The notes below the pieces were generated by a model. It was given only the letters and a program-made list of their open reading frames with translations, searched no databases and had not been told where the DNA came from. Shown piece by piece: positions 44,155 to 55,125 of a stretch of DNA of 55,125 bases. Source of the DNA: Helochares maculicollis (taxonomy: Eukaryota; Arthropoda; Insecta; Coleoptera; Hydrophilidae); the NCBI GenBank assembly GCA_033557835.1, contig JAWQRO010000119.1, forward strand, positions 1 to 55,125. Direction: 5' to 3'. The position numbers were made by a program, and so were the translations under genes. Numbering within the stretch: the stretch's first letter is position 1; every line of letters starts with the position of its first letter.

Positions 44155-45029
44155 TTGCTGTTCTTACACAAAAATACTTAAATTGAAATACTTTTTAAAC
44201 GAATGTATCATTCACTAAACTGTTTATTGCTTCATGGTTTATCCTTTTCATGGCGTTTTAAGTAACTGATTTTATTGGGTTTTGAGAGGCTATTTCTAAA
44301 AGTTTCTTCAAGGCATCAGGAGCAGCTACAGCCTGTGGGAATTGTGGCGGATTGCATTTGTTTAGATTAAGTTTCCAAATTCTCTCACTTTTGGGCTTAT
44401 CAAGTTGCCTTCGGAGGCTTGTTCTAGTTTTTAGATTTCGATGACTTCATAACTGTGATCTGCTAGAATTGGTTTGGTTGTATATGGAGCGAATTGTTCA
44501 TAAGGCTTTTAGTAGTTCCCTCTGAGAATTTCTTTATATTCTTGGAAGTTAGGAGAGTTGATGGTAAAAGTCACTGAAAGTATTTTTACTTCTTGCTCTT
44601 AGCACCAGATTTTACAGGTTCCTACATAATGTTTGAACTCTTTAAATCTTGAATAGTTTTTCAATATCTGAATTGCTATTTCACTTTTAGACTATGAGCA
44701 AGAAAAACAGAATCCTTTACACTATTCATTTATGTATACAGAAATCTCATGAGGAATATCTTCAGATTTTTGTAAATTGGCTATATCAGCGGCACATTTT
44801 AAAAGAGTCTCATTTCTTGTCTTTACAACTTGTCCTTAATCTTAAAGTCAGAATGGAAGAAAAATTAAAAAGTTAAGTGGTCTGGCAAACATGCTAGATG
44901 AAATGAGATTAGTGCGAAGACACCACAGGATAGGAAAACAACCAATAGAAGATGAGAATAAAATTGAACTGGATAGCAAATCGCAAAACGATTTTGTACA
45001 TTATCTTGGTAATTCAACACTTGAATGAC
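44155..45029 (+). repeat. Large tandem unit U1
   Basis: The first and most complete of four diverged tandem units. Landmarks in order: ACTAAACTGTTTATTGC, GAGAGGCTATTTCTAAAAGT, GGAGGCTTGTTCTAGTTTTT, TGTATATGGAGCGAAT, GTTGATGGTAAAAGTCACTG, ACAGGTTCCTAC, TATATCAGCGGCACA, GTGGTCTGGCAAACATGCTA and AGACACCACAGGATAGGAAA. No transposase motif found in any frame; short minus-strand stretches such as 'FAPYTTKPILAD' recur in U1 and U2 but I cannot assign them. Confidence 0.8.
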
Positions 45030-45889
45030 TCTTTTATTTTGCTGTTGTCACACAAAAATAATTAAATTTAGATACAATTCAAACAAATGTATCATTTACT
45101 AAACTGTTTATTGCTGCTTAGTTTTGCTTTGTGGTTTGTCCTTTTCACGTAGTTTTAAACAATTTAGTTTTTGCGGTTTGAGAGGCTATTTCTAAAATTT
45201 TCTTCACTGCATCAGGAGCTGGAATCTATGGAAATCATGGCGGTTTGCATTTGGCTAGATTAAGTTTACAGATTCTCTTACTTTTGGACTAATCAAGTTG
45301 CTACTGGAGGCTTGTTCTAGTTTTTAGATTTCGATGACCTCATAACTGCGATCTGCTAAAATTGGTTTGGTTGTATATGGAGCGAATCGTTCATAGGGCT
45401 TTTAGTAGTACCCTCTGAGAATTTCTTTAGATTCTTGGATGTGTTGCGAGAGTTGATGGTAAAAGTCACTGAAAGTGGATGCTTGGGTAGCCAATAGCAG
45501 TAGTGTTATTTCGGTACTCAGCTGTTTGGTATAAGGCTATTACGGAAAAATTCCTTGTTACTTTTGAGGACATGTTGATTCACTGGGCGTAATTGTTGTC
45601 CCGTTAAATATATATTAGCTTCTTGCTCTTAGTACCAAGTTTTACAGGTTCCTACCTAATGCTTGAAGTCTTTGAATCTCGAGTAGATTTTCAATATCTG
45701 CATGAGATGAAAAATCCTCAAAATCAAGTTTATTGCTATTTTACTTTTAGGCTATAGCTTAGACATTTCTGGGCAAACAGAAAAGAATCGTTTACGCTAT
45801 TCATTTGTGTATATAGAAATCTTAAAATGAATGTGTTCAGATATTTGTAAATTGGGTATATCAGCGGCACATCTTTAAAGATGCGTTTT
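45030..45889 (+). repeat. Large tandem unit U2
   Basis: Same landmark order as U1, with an extra ~130 bp (GCTTGGGTAGCCAATAGCAG and following) after GGTAAAAGTCACTG. Its end is cut at TATATCAGCGGCACATC, where U3 begins, so the GGTCTGGCAAACATG segment is missing. Confidence 0.8.
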
Positions 45890-46688
45890 AAGCAATTTAT
45901 GTTTTGCGTTATGAGAGTCTGTTTCTAAAAGTTTCTTCAATGCCTCAGGAGCTACAATCTATGGGAATCTAGAATTGGATTGGTTATACATCCATCGAAT
46001 TGTTCGTAGAGCTTTAAGTAGTTTTCTTTGAAAATTTCTTTAGATTCTTGGATATGTTAGTTAAGTTGATGGTAAAAGTGGATGCTTGGGTAGCCAGTAG
46101 TAGTAGAGTTATTATGGTTCTCAGCTGTTTATGAAAAAATTCCTTATTATTTGAGGGCATGTAGGACCACCGGGGGTAATTATTGTCCTGGTAAATATAT
46201 TTAACTTCTTGCTGCTAACACCAGGATCTTACCTAATGTTTGAATTTTTTTGAATCTTGAATAGTTTTTCAATATCTGCATATAATGACAAATCCTCATC
46301 ATGTTTATTGCTATTTTACTTTTATACTATAACTTAGACGTTGATAGGCAAGCAAAATAGAATCGTTTACGCTATTCATTTAGGTAGACAGAAATCATGA
46401 AAGGAATATCCCCAGATTTTTGTAAATTAGGTATGTCAGTGGCACATACTTAAAGACTCTCATGTCTTGTCTTTAAAACTGTCCCTAGTTGCTAGAACTT
46501 AAAGTCAGAAGAGAAGAAAAAAGGTAAAATTTAAGTGGTCTGGCAAACATGCTAGAGGAAATGAGATTAGTGCGAAGACACCACAGGATAGGAAAACAAC
46601 CAGTAGAAGATGAGGATAAAATTGCAATGGAATAAAAACCAAAAAAATTGTGATTTTGTGATTATGTTGATAATTAAACACTTGAATG
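45890..46688 (+). repeat. Large tandem unit U3
   Basis: Starts inside the unit at TTTTAAGCAATTTATG and GAGAGTCTGTTTCTAAAAGT. It contains GCTTGGGTAGCCAGTAGTAG, TATGTCAGTGGCACA, GTGGTCTGGCAAACATGCTA and AGACACCACAGGATAGG. Confidence 0.8.
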
Positions 46689-47458
46689 TTTCCTTTGTTT
46701 TGTTGTTGTTACTCAAAAATAATTAATTTAGATACAATTCAAACGAATTTATCATTCACTAAACTTTTTATAGCTGCTAAGTTTTGCTTTGTTGTTGGTC
46801 CTTTTCAAGGAGGTTTTGCGTTTTGAGAGGCTATTTCTAAAAGTTTCTTCAATGCATCAGTTGGATGTGTTAGGAGGGTAAATGGTAAAGGTCACTAAAA
46901 GTAGATGCTTGGGTAGCCAGTAGCAGTAGAATTCTTTAGGTTTTCAGCTGTTTGGTGTACTACTATTTTGGAAAAGCTCCTTAGCACCAGGTTCTACAAG
47001 TTTCTACCTAATGTTTGTAGTCTTTGAACCCCGAATAATTTTTCAATATCTGCATGAAATGAAAAATCCTCATCAAGTCTATTGCTTTTTTACTTTTAGA
47101 CTATAACTTAGACGTTGATGGGCAAACAAAACAGAGTCTTTTACGCTATGTATTTATGTATACAGAAATCTTAAATGGCATATCTCCAGTGTTTCATAGA
47201 TTGGGTATATCAGCGGCACATACTTAAAGAGTCTCATGTCTTGTCTTTACAACTGTCCCTAATCGCTAGATCTTAAAGTCAGAAAGGAAGAAAAATGAAA
47301 AGGTTTAGTGGTCTGGTAAACATGCTAGAGGAAACGAGTGCGAAGATGCCACAGGATAGGAAAACATCCAATAGAAGGTGAGGATAAAATTGAAATAGAT
47401 AGAAAATCACAAAAACATTTTGTGAATTATGTTGGTAATTAAACAATTGAATGTGTCT
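46689..47458 (+). repeat. Large tandem unit U4
   Basis: Starts TTGTTGTTACTCAAAAATAA, contains GAGAGGCTATTTCTAAAAGT and then loses ~120 bp that U1 and U2 carry. It ends with GTGGTCTGGTAAACATGCTA, GATGCCACAGGATAGG and AATTGAATGTG. Confidence 0.8.
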
Positions 47459-47559
47459 TTGATCCACCCCTTCATTCAATTTTGAAACAATAAAAGAGTA
47501 GCAGCAAAGTACTGTTATGAGATAGTATAAAGGGTACTAGAAAAGTTTTTCAATTCAAC

Positions 47560-48560
47560 TATTCCATGTGTTGCTGTTTTGTGTTTGTTACTGCATGCAG
47601 AGGTATTCTTGTTCAGAAATCGCTGGGTTATGAGACTATCTTTAGGAGGTAGAAATAAATTTGAAAGAGAGTTTGACTCTAGCAAGTTTTGGAACGACGG
47701 GAGAGCCACGGACGTCAGTTATTGAGAAAAACATTACTGTTGTGAAGAAAGTGCTTAATGAAAGCAGATGAGTGACCTCCCAGTAAATGAGGTCTAAATG
47801 TAACAACAATGCTTTGGATTCTGCTTGATGGTACATGAGAAAAGTTTGTTTTTTGGGTGCCACATAGTCTGACTGAAAAACATTTGAATCGGCTAATTTT
47901 ATAGTGCGTAAAGTAACAATGGCGATGCATCAAAAACATCATGTTAGGTAAGGCGACTGTTTTATTTTGGCTAAAAACACAGTTTGGGTCTTTGAGGATG
48001 GGGATACTTCAATTGGGAAACCATGATCAGTACACCAGAAAATGGTAATTGTATTTTTTACGCAAATGAAATTATTAAGTGTTCAATTTCAGCTACAGAA
48101 AAGATAGTGAAAGTGGTGTACAGAACAATGCCTACCTTATACCATTGAGGACCTGAAGAGTGTACGACTAAATTCAAGAGTGGACACCTGGTTTCGTCAT
48201 TATAGCACTCCAGCTCACAGCGCGAAATCCTGCATTGAACACTGCAGGACTAAAACTACTTAAGCACCCTCTGTACAGCTTAGGCCTTGCCCCCTACAAT
48301 TTTCTACTGTTCTTGTTTGAAAAATAAACACTTAAAAGTGTGCGACTTTCCAATAGTAAGGATCTTCAGAATCCTTGGAAGAAAGAGTGTTCTTTACTGC
48401 ATCGTGGAACTTGCAGGACCAGTTTAGAAGACTGCAAGTTTGTATTGAATGTGCTGGAAATTATTGTGAGAAAATCAAATAATTGTATAAATCTGTTGGT
48501 AGAGATAATAATTTCAGTCTATTGTCGCTGTGGCAGAGCTACATCATTTTACAAGTAGAT
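47560..48560 (+). pseudogene. Highly degraded mariner transposase relic
   Basis: Plus-strand pieces in several frames follow mariner order: 'TSVIEKNITVVKKVLNESR' (near 47720, like the GRP-linker and following helix), 'YMRKVCFLGAT' (47830s), 'STPAHSAKSCIEH' (48200s, where HDNAPAHSAKS would be), 'HPLYSLGLAPYNFLLF' (48265-48312, where HPPYSPDLAPCDF would be), then 'SNSKDLQNPWKKECSLLHRG' to 48500, like the usual C-terminal 'D......KWF.RM..CI...G.YFEK'. In the second catalytic box the Asp codon reads TAT (Tyr), and in the third it reads GGC (Gly). No terminal repeats were found. This is the oldest-looking mariner in the window; its lineage is close to the FLJ37770/GVQW3 type but uncertain. Confidence 0.65.
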
Positions 48561-51500
48561 TTTATAATAAGTACATAGCTATTATTTTCCTTTGCCAACG
48601 ATTCTTAGGGACAATTTTTTAGCTCTGAGTTGCAAAGACGCGAGGGACTAGTTTTATACTGAGGAATAGTTTTAAGGGTCTATTAATGAGCTACGATTTT
48701 TGTACAATCAAGTATATTCCAAATCACTGAGCACTGTCTAGGTAGTAATAACAATAAAGTCCGATTACTTTTTCGCGGATACAAATTAAATCTTATGCAG
48801 AAAAAATGTGTAGCTCTGTACTTCATTGAATTTGTACGGTGAAGCGCAGTAAATGTTCCATAATAAAGGAAGCAGTGAAATGCTCGCTCTCAAAAATTGC
48901 AGCAATTGTAAGTGAGGAAACATGGGGAATACTCTAACAACGTATTAAAGCAGTACTTCATCGAATAATCCTCGGCATAATTAAATATAGGTGATGCCAT
49001 AATAATTATTTGCTCGAGTCACATTCAGTGTACCAAGCACTTAGCCTATATCATCATAACAGAAAGCGGACAACTCGTGAGTGGAATCAACCCTACGCTC
49101 GCCCTCCTTCCCGGATTAATGTATCCTCCACTACATCTAGCATAAATTACGGAGGAGCTCGAAAGTACTCAAAAATTCAAGTTCTCCTATTAATTTCAAG
49201 TTGAGATTAACTCTTTCAGGACAAGAGCGAGCAAAGTTTTCTGCATTGGCGGCTACGTTTATTAGATAAATGACGTTACCCCGGCCTTAATGGTTATATA
49301 AAACCATCAATACTTAGCCTTACATAAACGAACAGCTGCGTCGAATGGCTGCAGATCTAGAATGTAAATATAGTGAAATGGGGGCTAAAATCTAATAAGA
49401 ATTAAAAGAGGGCGAGTTTTATTAATGACGAGAAGAGTTTTCGTAATATTTATTTCTTTGATGAAATTAAAAGACATCATAAACGTGCCATTAGTAAACA
49501 TTTAGCAGATTTGCTTTGTTAAGGACGTAGACGACGCTAATTTACATTAAAAATGAATTAACAGCTTTAGTTAACTGTGAGAGAGGATATTTTAAATCAA
49601 TTATTGGCAAAGGACTTTTGTCTGTTGTAACATGGGTTGCTTCATTATTGTAATTAGAAGCGAACAGCTTTGCATCCTATAATTGTTCAGTCGCTAGTAC
49701 CTTCGGGTAAACACACAGCTGCTCTGCTGCTCTGAAATATATGACAAATACATTCAGTTTATATTATCACAGAATCGCCTTACCAAATCAGTGAAGATTA
49801 ATGAGCTTACTAGTTCTGTACAGATTCCTTTAAGTCGTTCCTATTAACGTGAATGAATCTAAACGCGTCGCGTTGTTCGGTATGGAAATGGCAAGGCATG
49901 GCAATGGTGTGGCGTGGCATTAGGTGGTATCGTGTGGCATGATGCTGTGCTATTGTGACGTCGCGTGATGTAGCCAAACGCTCCAAGCGCCTTGATTTAC
50001 TTTAAGATTTTACCCTCCTCCCTAGGTATATACACATAATTAGGTTTACTTACAATTAGATAGTTGTTTTATACCTCTGTAATTCATCTTTTAATTATTC
50101 AACCCCACCATCACCACCACACCATTGTTACTCGATGTTTATATTAAAAGCTAAACGTTAGCTGTTTATTTACAGCTAGTAGCTGCTATTCCTATCAAAA
50201 ACCGGCGTAGGCAAATGCCCCCTTCGAAATGCCGAAATCGTGTATCCCTCTTAAAAGCCATGATCACGCTACCAACAATAATGTTATACAAGTTTGTTTT
50301 CAATCAATTTCCGTAATATTTTTGTATAATGTAATACCTCTAAATGAACATAAAAATAATCCGATATTGTTCCATTATCGGTCACATAAATTCAGTCCCT
50401 TTTACAAATCAACAAGAATTGTTTTATGCAATATTTGTGTATGAAAACCCTTTGCCTCGCTCTGCCCACCTTGGAAAAAGATCGATCACCTTAATATTCG
50501 ACATATTCCTACAATGCTGTAAAACTGGGTAATATCGTTGATGCTCGGAACGATCGGTCAGGGTAAGATCGCAAATTTAACCTTTTGACGGCGGGCGCGG
50601 ACGTATTTTTTATTGTGGAATGAAAACTTGCGTAACACAATTTTTAAAATTGCCCGCCTGGCATTCCTGAAAGGAAATGCTCTCTGATGTGATGCTCAAA
50701 AGAGTATACTTTAAAATAAAAAGAAAAAATACCTTGCATTCATTTGTTAGTCCGCTTTGCGGGCTTACGACAACTAAAGGCAATCCTGAAGGGAACGGAT
50801 CAGGCCTGACTCGATCAACCCAGATGAGTAAGATTCCTAAAAATAAGCCCGCCCTCCATCTCACACACTTAAAAAAACCTCGGTGAAATTCAAAAAATTT
50901 TCGCATTCCGTAAAAATTTACCTAATTTAATTTAGTGCTCATTTTATTAAATTTTCTGGAAATGAAGAGAGCTGCCCCAAAATTCTCTCTGACGCTACCC
51001 CGGCAGCGGCGTTTTGATTATAAAATATATTTATCTACAAAACTTTCCGGTGGACTAAAAGTGCATTCCATTATGTCCATGTTATTCCTACTTGCAATAC
51101 AGTTTCCAATGCATGTGGAAACTTCGTTTTGAATTATGTTGGTATATTCGCCACATTTTTGTTATTTTGTGACCGAGCGCTCGTGTGGGGAGAGCAGGTA
51201 TGAAATCGTTATTTACGGCACAATTGGGCCACCTTCTAATTAATATGCAAATTTGTGAGAATAAGTACAATGAACTTCATTGATTCAATTACGAATTAAT
51301 TAATACTCACACTATTAGACCACAAACATACAAGTTCAATTCCGCATTCTTTCACGGTTCCTATCCATCAATAGCTGACTTTATTTCACGAAGTATTTGT
51401 TGTATTCACTATCGAAAGTGCTCGTCATGCTAACATATGAACAATTTTATCTTGGCTAATGTTATAGCAATAAACATGATTACTTATAAGGTCTAAGTCA

Positions 51501-52390
51501 AGCAGTCAATTCATTTCATTCAGTTTATTGAGCGTCACTAAAATATTAAAAAATTGCCCAAAAATACAAGCGATTCCGTATAGTCGTATAATAAAAATCT
51601 ATGCTTGATGGCGAAACCATTACATTTAGTGTCTACTTGACCTTCAGTGATTAAAAGCTTAGTCTAAAATTAACACTACTCAATTTATTAAAAAATGTAA
51701 AATCTACATTTAGGCTTCGAGCTTGTCGATACTTTCCAAATTGAAATTTTCTAAGCTAGTTCGTTTCTAATTTCCAATTCTACTTTCCTGTTAATGTCTC
51801 ATTCGGTTGCGATTTCAATTTGTATTTATTTTTTAAATTATATTGGAATGAATTTAACCATCGCTCCTAAGGAACGAAATGCAGTCTTGTGCTTCAGCGG
51901 ATTTAACTATAGTATTCATTTTAATCCTGATAACTAAATGGATTTCGTTGTCAACCCTAATGATATTTACAAGTTCAGTAAGGGCGGATGCAACTCGCCA
52001 ACAGGCGGACAGTTCCAGGAAGTAGCTGCAGGGGTCGTGGGAGCAGTCGCCAGCATGACCTGTTCCTGGAAGTAATAACAATGGGCGTGAGAAACCCTCA
52101 CCGTCACCAACGATTACTGGATAATGAAAATCCTCCCTTTATAAGCTGCGCGAGGAAGACAGCAAAGCCGACTCAGTTCGGCTCTCTGACCGAGGGCATC
52201 AATAGGGTCGAACATAAATAAATATACAAGTATAAATAGATGTAAACATATATCTTCAAAGAAAATGAATTAGAAATAGATAGCCGGCATTATTAATACA
52301 GAACATGTGGATAAAAACCGTAATAGTGTCAAAATTCAAAACACGATATATTCAAGCTGGTTAACATCACCTACGATTGCAAAAACATAA
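48561..52390. other. 3.8 kb of mostly unique sequence
   Basis: No gene or transposon recognised. Local features: a TGGCATGG-type repeat near 49890, CACCATCACCACCACACC near 50107, and GC-richer stretches at 49960-50000, 50585-50610 and 51990-52210. Open frames of 60-98 codons on both strands (for example 50610-50906 minus, 51988-52221 plus) have no recognisable motif. It could be host intergenic or intronic DNA. Confidence 0.35.
49887..49950 (+). repeat. Imperfect TGGCATGG/TGGCGTGG simple repeat
   Basis: Variants such as GGCAAGGCATGGCAATGG and GGCGTGGCATTAGGTGG follow each other in about 60 bp. Confidence 0.6.
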
Positions 52391-52397
52391 ATGATAT

Positions 52398-52890
52398 ATC
52401 AAGAGAATCATCAATCATAAGGATTATTAATGAAGGATTATCTATATTAATGAAGAAAAATCATATAAATTCACTCTAAATTATAATTGAAAATTCTGAA
52501 TATCCTGATAATAAAAATTGGACTAGTCACATTTCTGCAACTCTACTAATATTTAAAAAACATACAACCGCAACAATAACACTGATGATTCTATTGATAT
52601 ATCATAAGGATTAATAATGAAGGATTATTTATGTTTATAAAGAAAAATCATATAAATTCACTCTAAATTATAATTGAAAATTCTGAATATCCTGATAATA
52701 AAAATTGGACTAAAGTCACATTTCTGCAACTCTAGTAATATTAAAAAAGCAGGCCACCGCAACAAAAAACACTGATGATTCTAAGTATATATCATAAGGA
52801 TTAATAACGAAGGATTATCTATATTAATGAAGAAAAATCATATAAATTCACTCTAAATTATAATTGAAAATTCTGAATATCCTGATAGCC
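52398..52890 (+). repeat. ~188-bp tandem repeat, about 2.6 units
   Basis: The block AAAAATCATATAAATTCACT followed by CTAAATTATAATTG and TTCTGAATATCCTGATA recurs at about 52455, 52644 and 52833. Preceding each is TCATAAGGATTA(T/A)TAATGAAGG. Units 1 and 2 differ mainly by single bases and small indels; the last unit breaks off at CCTGATAGCC (52890). Confidence 0.92.
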
Positions 52891-55125
52891 ACGAAAGTAA
52901 ATGATGAAAATGCAGGAAATTCTTGATGATCAGAGAAGATAACGAACCTGTTAGGTTATAAAGATCTCTCCCAATTATAAACGTTTTGAATACGTTAATG
53001 ATTAGTCATGAAAACAAATCATATCAAATCTCGATGATTAATAACGAGCATTTTCATAGTAAACCTACAAGAGAAATCATATCATCTTAAGAAAATATGT
53101 AGAATATTAAATTTCAGGTGAGATCCTGGTACTCCGATGAAGTTAAGCTTTAGTATTGCTAATTTTTAACCAGTTATTAGCCTTACAATCCTCGATGATC
53201 CAATAAAAAACGTTCTTTTACAATTTAGTAATTGAAACTAAAAATCTTGAGGCAAGGAAAAGATATTTAATTCAGCAGCATAAAGTCAAAAATTACAAAA
53301 CCTAGGATTCAGAAAAAATTTCAAATATTCAGTTTAATTTGAAACTATCAGTTTAAAATAGCCTGCACACTAGGATTTAGAAAAGAATGGTTTCAAAGCA
53401 AGAATTCGAAATCAAATTCACAAAACAATAACAAAAACATATTATTAAAAGAAAATAATTCGTGAGTTTCAGGATTAACAATGTAGGTAATTTCAAAATA
53501 TCAAATAAGGTGCTAGTGATAAAATAAAATAAAATAAACGAAAATCCACGATAACACAACACTGACAGGTCCGGTTTTCACTCAATCTTAAAATAATTGA
53601 AAAGCAATTTTGCGCTACTCTCCAATACAGCCGTTTAAAAGTGTATTAGAAGTTTTAATAAATAGTAGCTCTTCGTTTTAAATAGGAGCTTTTCATTTTA
53701 AATAGTAACAAGTGGATATTGATTCGCTTTTTAAATCCTTATGATATGTCAGCACTATTTAATTATTATTTCAGGTCTAGCCTTTGCTAATTATGCAGTA
53801 TGTATACAAATATAAATATCGCACCGTAAGTAAAAGAATAATTGCTTACACAGAGTAATAAAACTAATTCACTTGCTCTATAAAAGAAAATTTATTGCAA
53901 CAATTACACAGCTATTTATTAAAACTGTATAAATGTGTATATTTATGCCAACTTTGTGTATCAATAAATTATCATAAAATGGTTTTGTTACCGATACTGC
54001 AACAAATCTCTTTTTGCCGTGTAAATAATTTTAAAGGCTTAAATGCTTGGAATGATTTTGCTTTCTAACGATTTTTATTCAGAAACCGATTGAAAGAACT
54101 TCCTTTAGGTCTTGGCGTACATATCTGGTTTGCTGAAACTCTTTTTCATATTTTGTTGGATTATGGAAATGGATAAAGTGAATTAATATTTTATACGCAG
54201 CAGGTTTCTATAAAAGTTGTTAACCTAATGCAATCCGGCATTTTCTTATGGACTGTGCTTTACTCGTAGTTTATATTTATTAGGTGAGCGTTGTTTAATA
54301 CGATCGAGCTGGATAGTTGTAACATTTTTAAAAATGTTGTGACCTGTTTTCCCTCAAATACTAGTAAATAAGAAACTTAGAGTTGGTAGATTTCAACTTC
54401 AATAAGTTAAATCCGCTTTGGATTTTAATGCTCTCCTTAGAAGTCGAATGTTTGACGGAAATTGCATGAAATTACAAAATTTATTTGTAGTGTGAAATTG
54501 TGAATTAACGAAGCTAAATTTCATGTATGTATTTATGCATGTATTTTATTTATAAGTTTGAAATGAATTACCCGCAGGTTCGTTTGCGTGAATTTGCTGG
54601 ATTTTTTCGCCGCAAATAGATCAACTTTTATAATCTCAGATCACATTAACTGTAAGTTAAGCAAGATAGCTCTGGAAAACAACTGTTAGTTCAAAAGCAA
54701 TTTTAGCTCCATTATAATTGTCGAAAACATCATTAAGTCTAATCACTAAGTAAATTAAGTTAACAAGTGTTCAAAAAGACGTCTATTGACATCGGTGTTC
54801 TAAAACAAACTCTTGCTGTTTCTATTGTTCGACCCACGTCCCACATTATAAATCCTTGTTTGGAGATCTTTCGAATTACTTGGTCGATTTTTATAAACGA
54901 CACTTTTAATGTGACTCCACAAAAAGGGTGCATTTGCTAGCTCAAGCAAAAATTCTTCAAGATATGGTAAGTAGACCATTGCGAAGAAATCGTTTCTTAT
55001 GTCATTTTAAATGAAACATGTGTTTTTCAACTTAATAAGTCAGGATTTGAAGTCGGTCTTAATGAATCTGTTTTGCAAGTCATATGCAAAAATCTAAGAT
55101 ATATGTCGAAAAGGGGAGAGGAGAG
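52891..55125. other. 2.2 kb without recognised feature
   Basis: AT-rich sequence to the window edge. A short AAAAT repeat lies at 53519-53539. No gene, transposon end or RNA gene recognised. Confidence 0.4.

Noticed and set aside
50610..50906. 98-codon minus-strand open frame starting 'MRKFFEFHRGFFKC'
   Set aside because: Contains no known motif and is opposed by a 69-codon frame on the plus strand; not supported as a gene.

Overview
The window reads as AT-rich, transposon-laden non-coding DNA from an arthropod nuclear genome, most likely an insect. The evidence is at least twelve mariner-family relics from several lineages, two copies of a repetitive protein family I know from arthropod gene models (CYFC and 'CCFIC.W.SR' motifs), hAT relics of the SCAND3/ZBED5/FAM200 type, satellite DNA, and no bacterial gene organisation. 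The species cannot be fixed from sequence alone. No intact host protein-coding gene, tRNA or rRNA was recognised; one short candidate exon lies near the left edge.

Layout. 1-3.0 kb: a TA microsatellite, a possible exon, and a large inverted repeat (two ~0.5 kb arms, ~1.07 kb spacer) whose right arm is flanked by ~215 bp direct repeats. 3.3-7.6 kb: an irritans-like mariner relic, an internally deleted mariner (family A), and an unclassified interspersed repeat (called R1 here) carrying a second family-A mariner nested inside it. 9.5-13.2 kb: a half copy and a nearly complete copy of mariner family B, each next to a short repeat (R2), then a diverged mariner of the FLJ37770/GVQW3 type. 15.1-19.0 kb: an almost full-length mariner (family D) carrying a local inverted duplication, a LINE ORF1-like scrap, a degenerate arthropod repeat protein (C1) and a deleted mariner (family E). 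19.8-22.7 kb: a cluster of R1 units. 22.7-25.9 kb: mostly unique sequence with GC-rich patches. 25.9-26.6 kb: a third family-A mariner. 28.1-29.8 kb: a diverged tandem duplication and a second repeat-protein relic (C2). 33.6-38.0 kb: hAT relics bracketed by a 20-bp minisatellite, a 160-bp satellite (about 12 monomers) and a 27-bp array. 38-41.3 kb: mostly unique. 41.6-42.8 kb: a second family-E mariner. 44.2-47.5 kb: four diverged tandem units of roughly 0.8-0.9 kb. 47.6-48.6 kb: a very degraded mariner. 48.6-55.1 kb: mostly unique, with a ~188 bp tandem repeat near 52.4-52.9 kb.

Nothing here works together as an operon or pathway. Every transposase found is broken by stops, frameshifts, deletions, lost start codons or catalytic substitutions. 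The informative content is in the history: two family-A copies share one internal-deletion junction, which suggests that a deletion derivative was itself mobilised; R1 appears in at least ten places, whole or in part; and the satellite monomers show blocks of shared variants. No computation was possible, so boundaries are read by eye (about ±10 bp for termini named with a TA duplication, looser elsewhere), and family names rest on remembered motif patterns.
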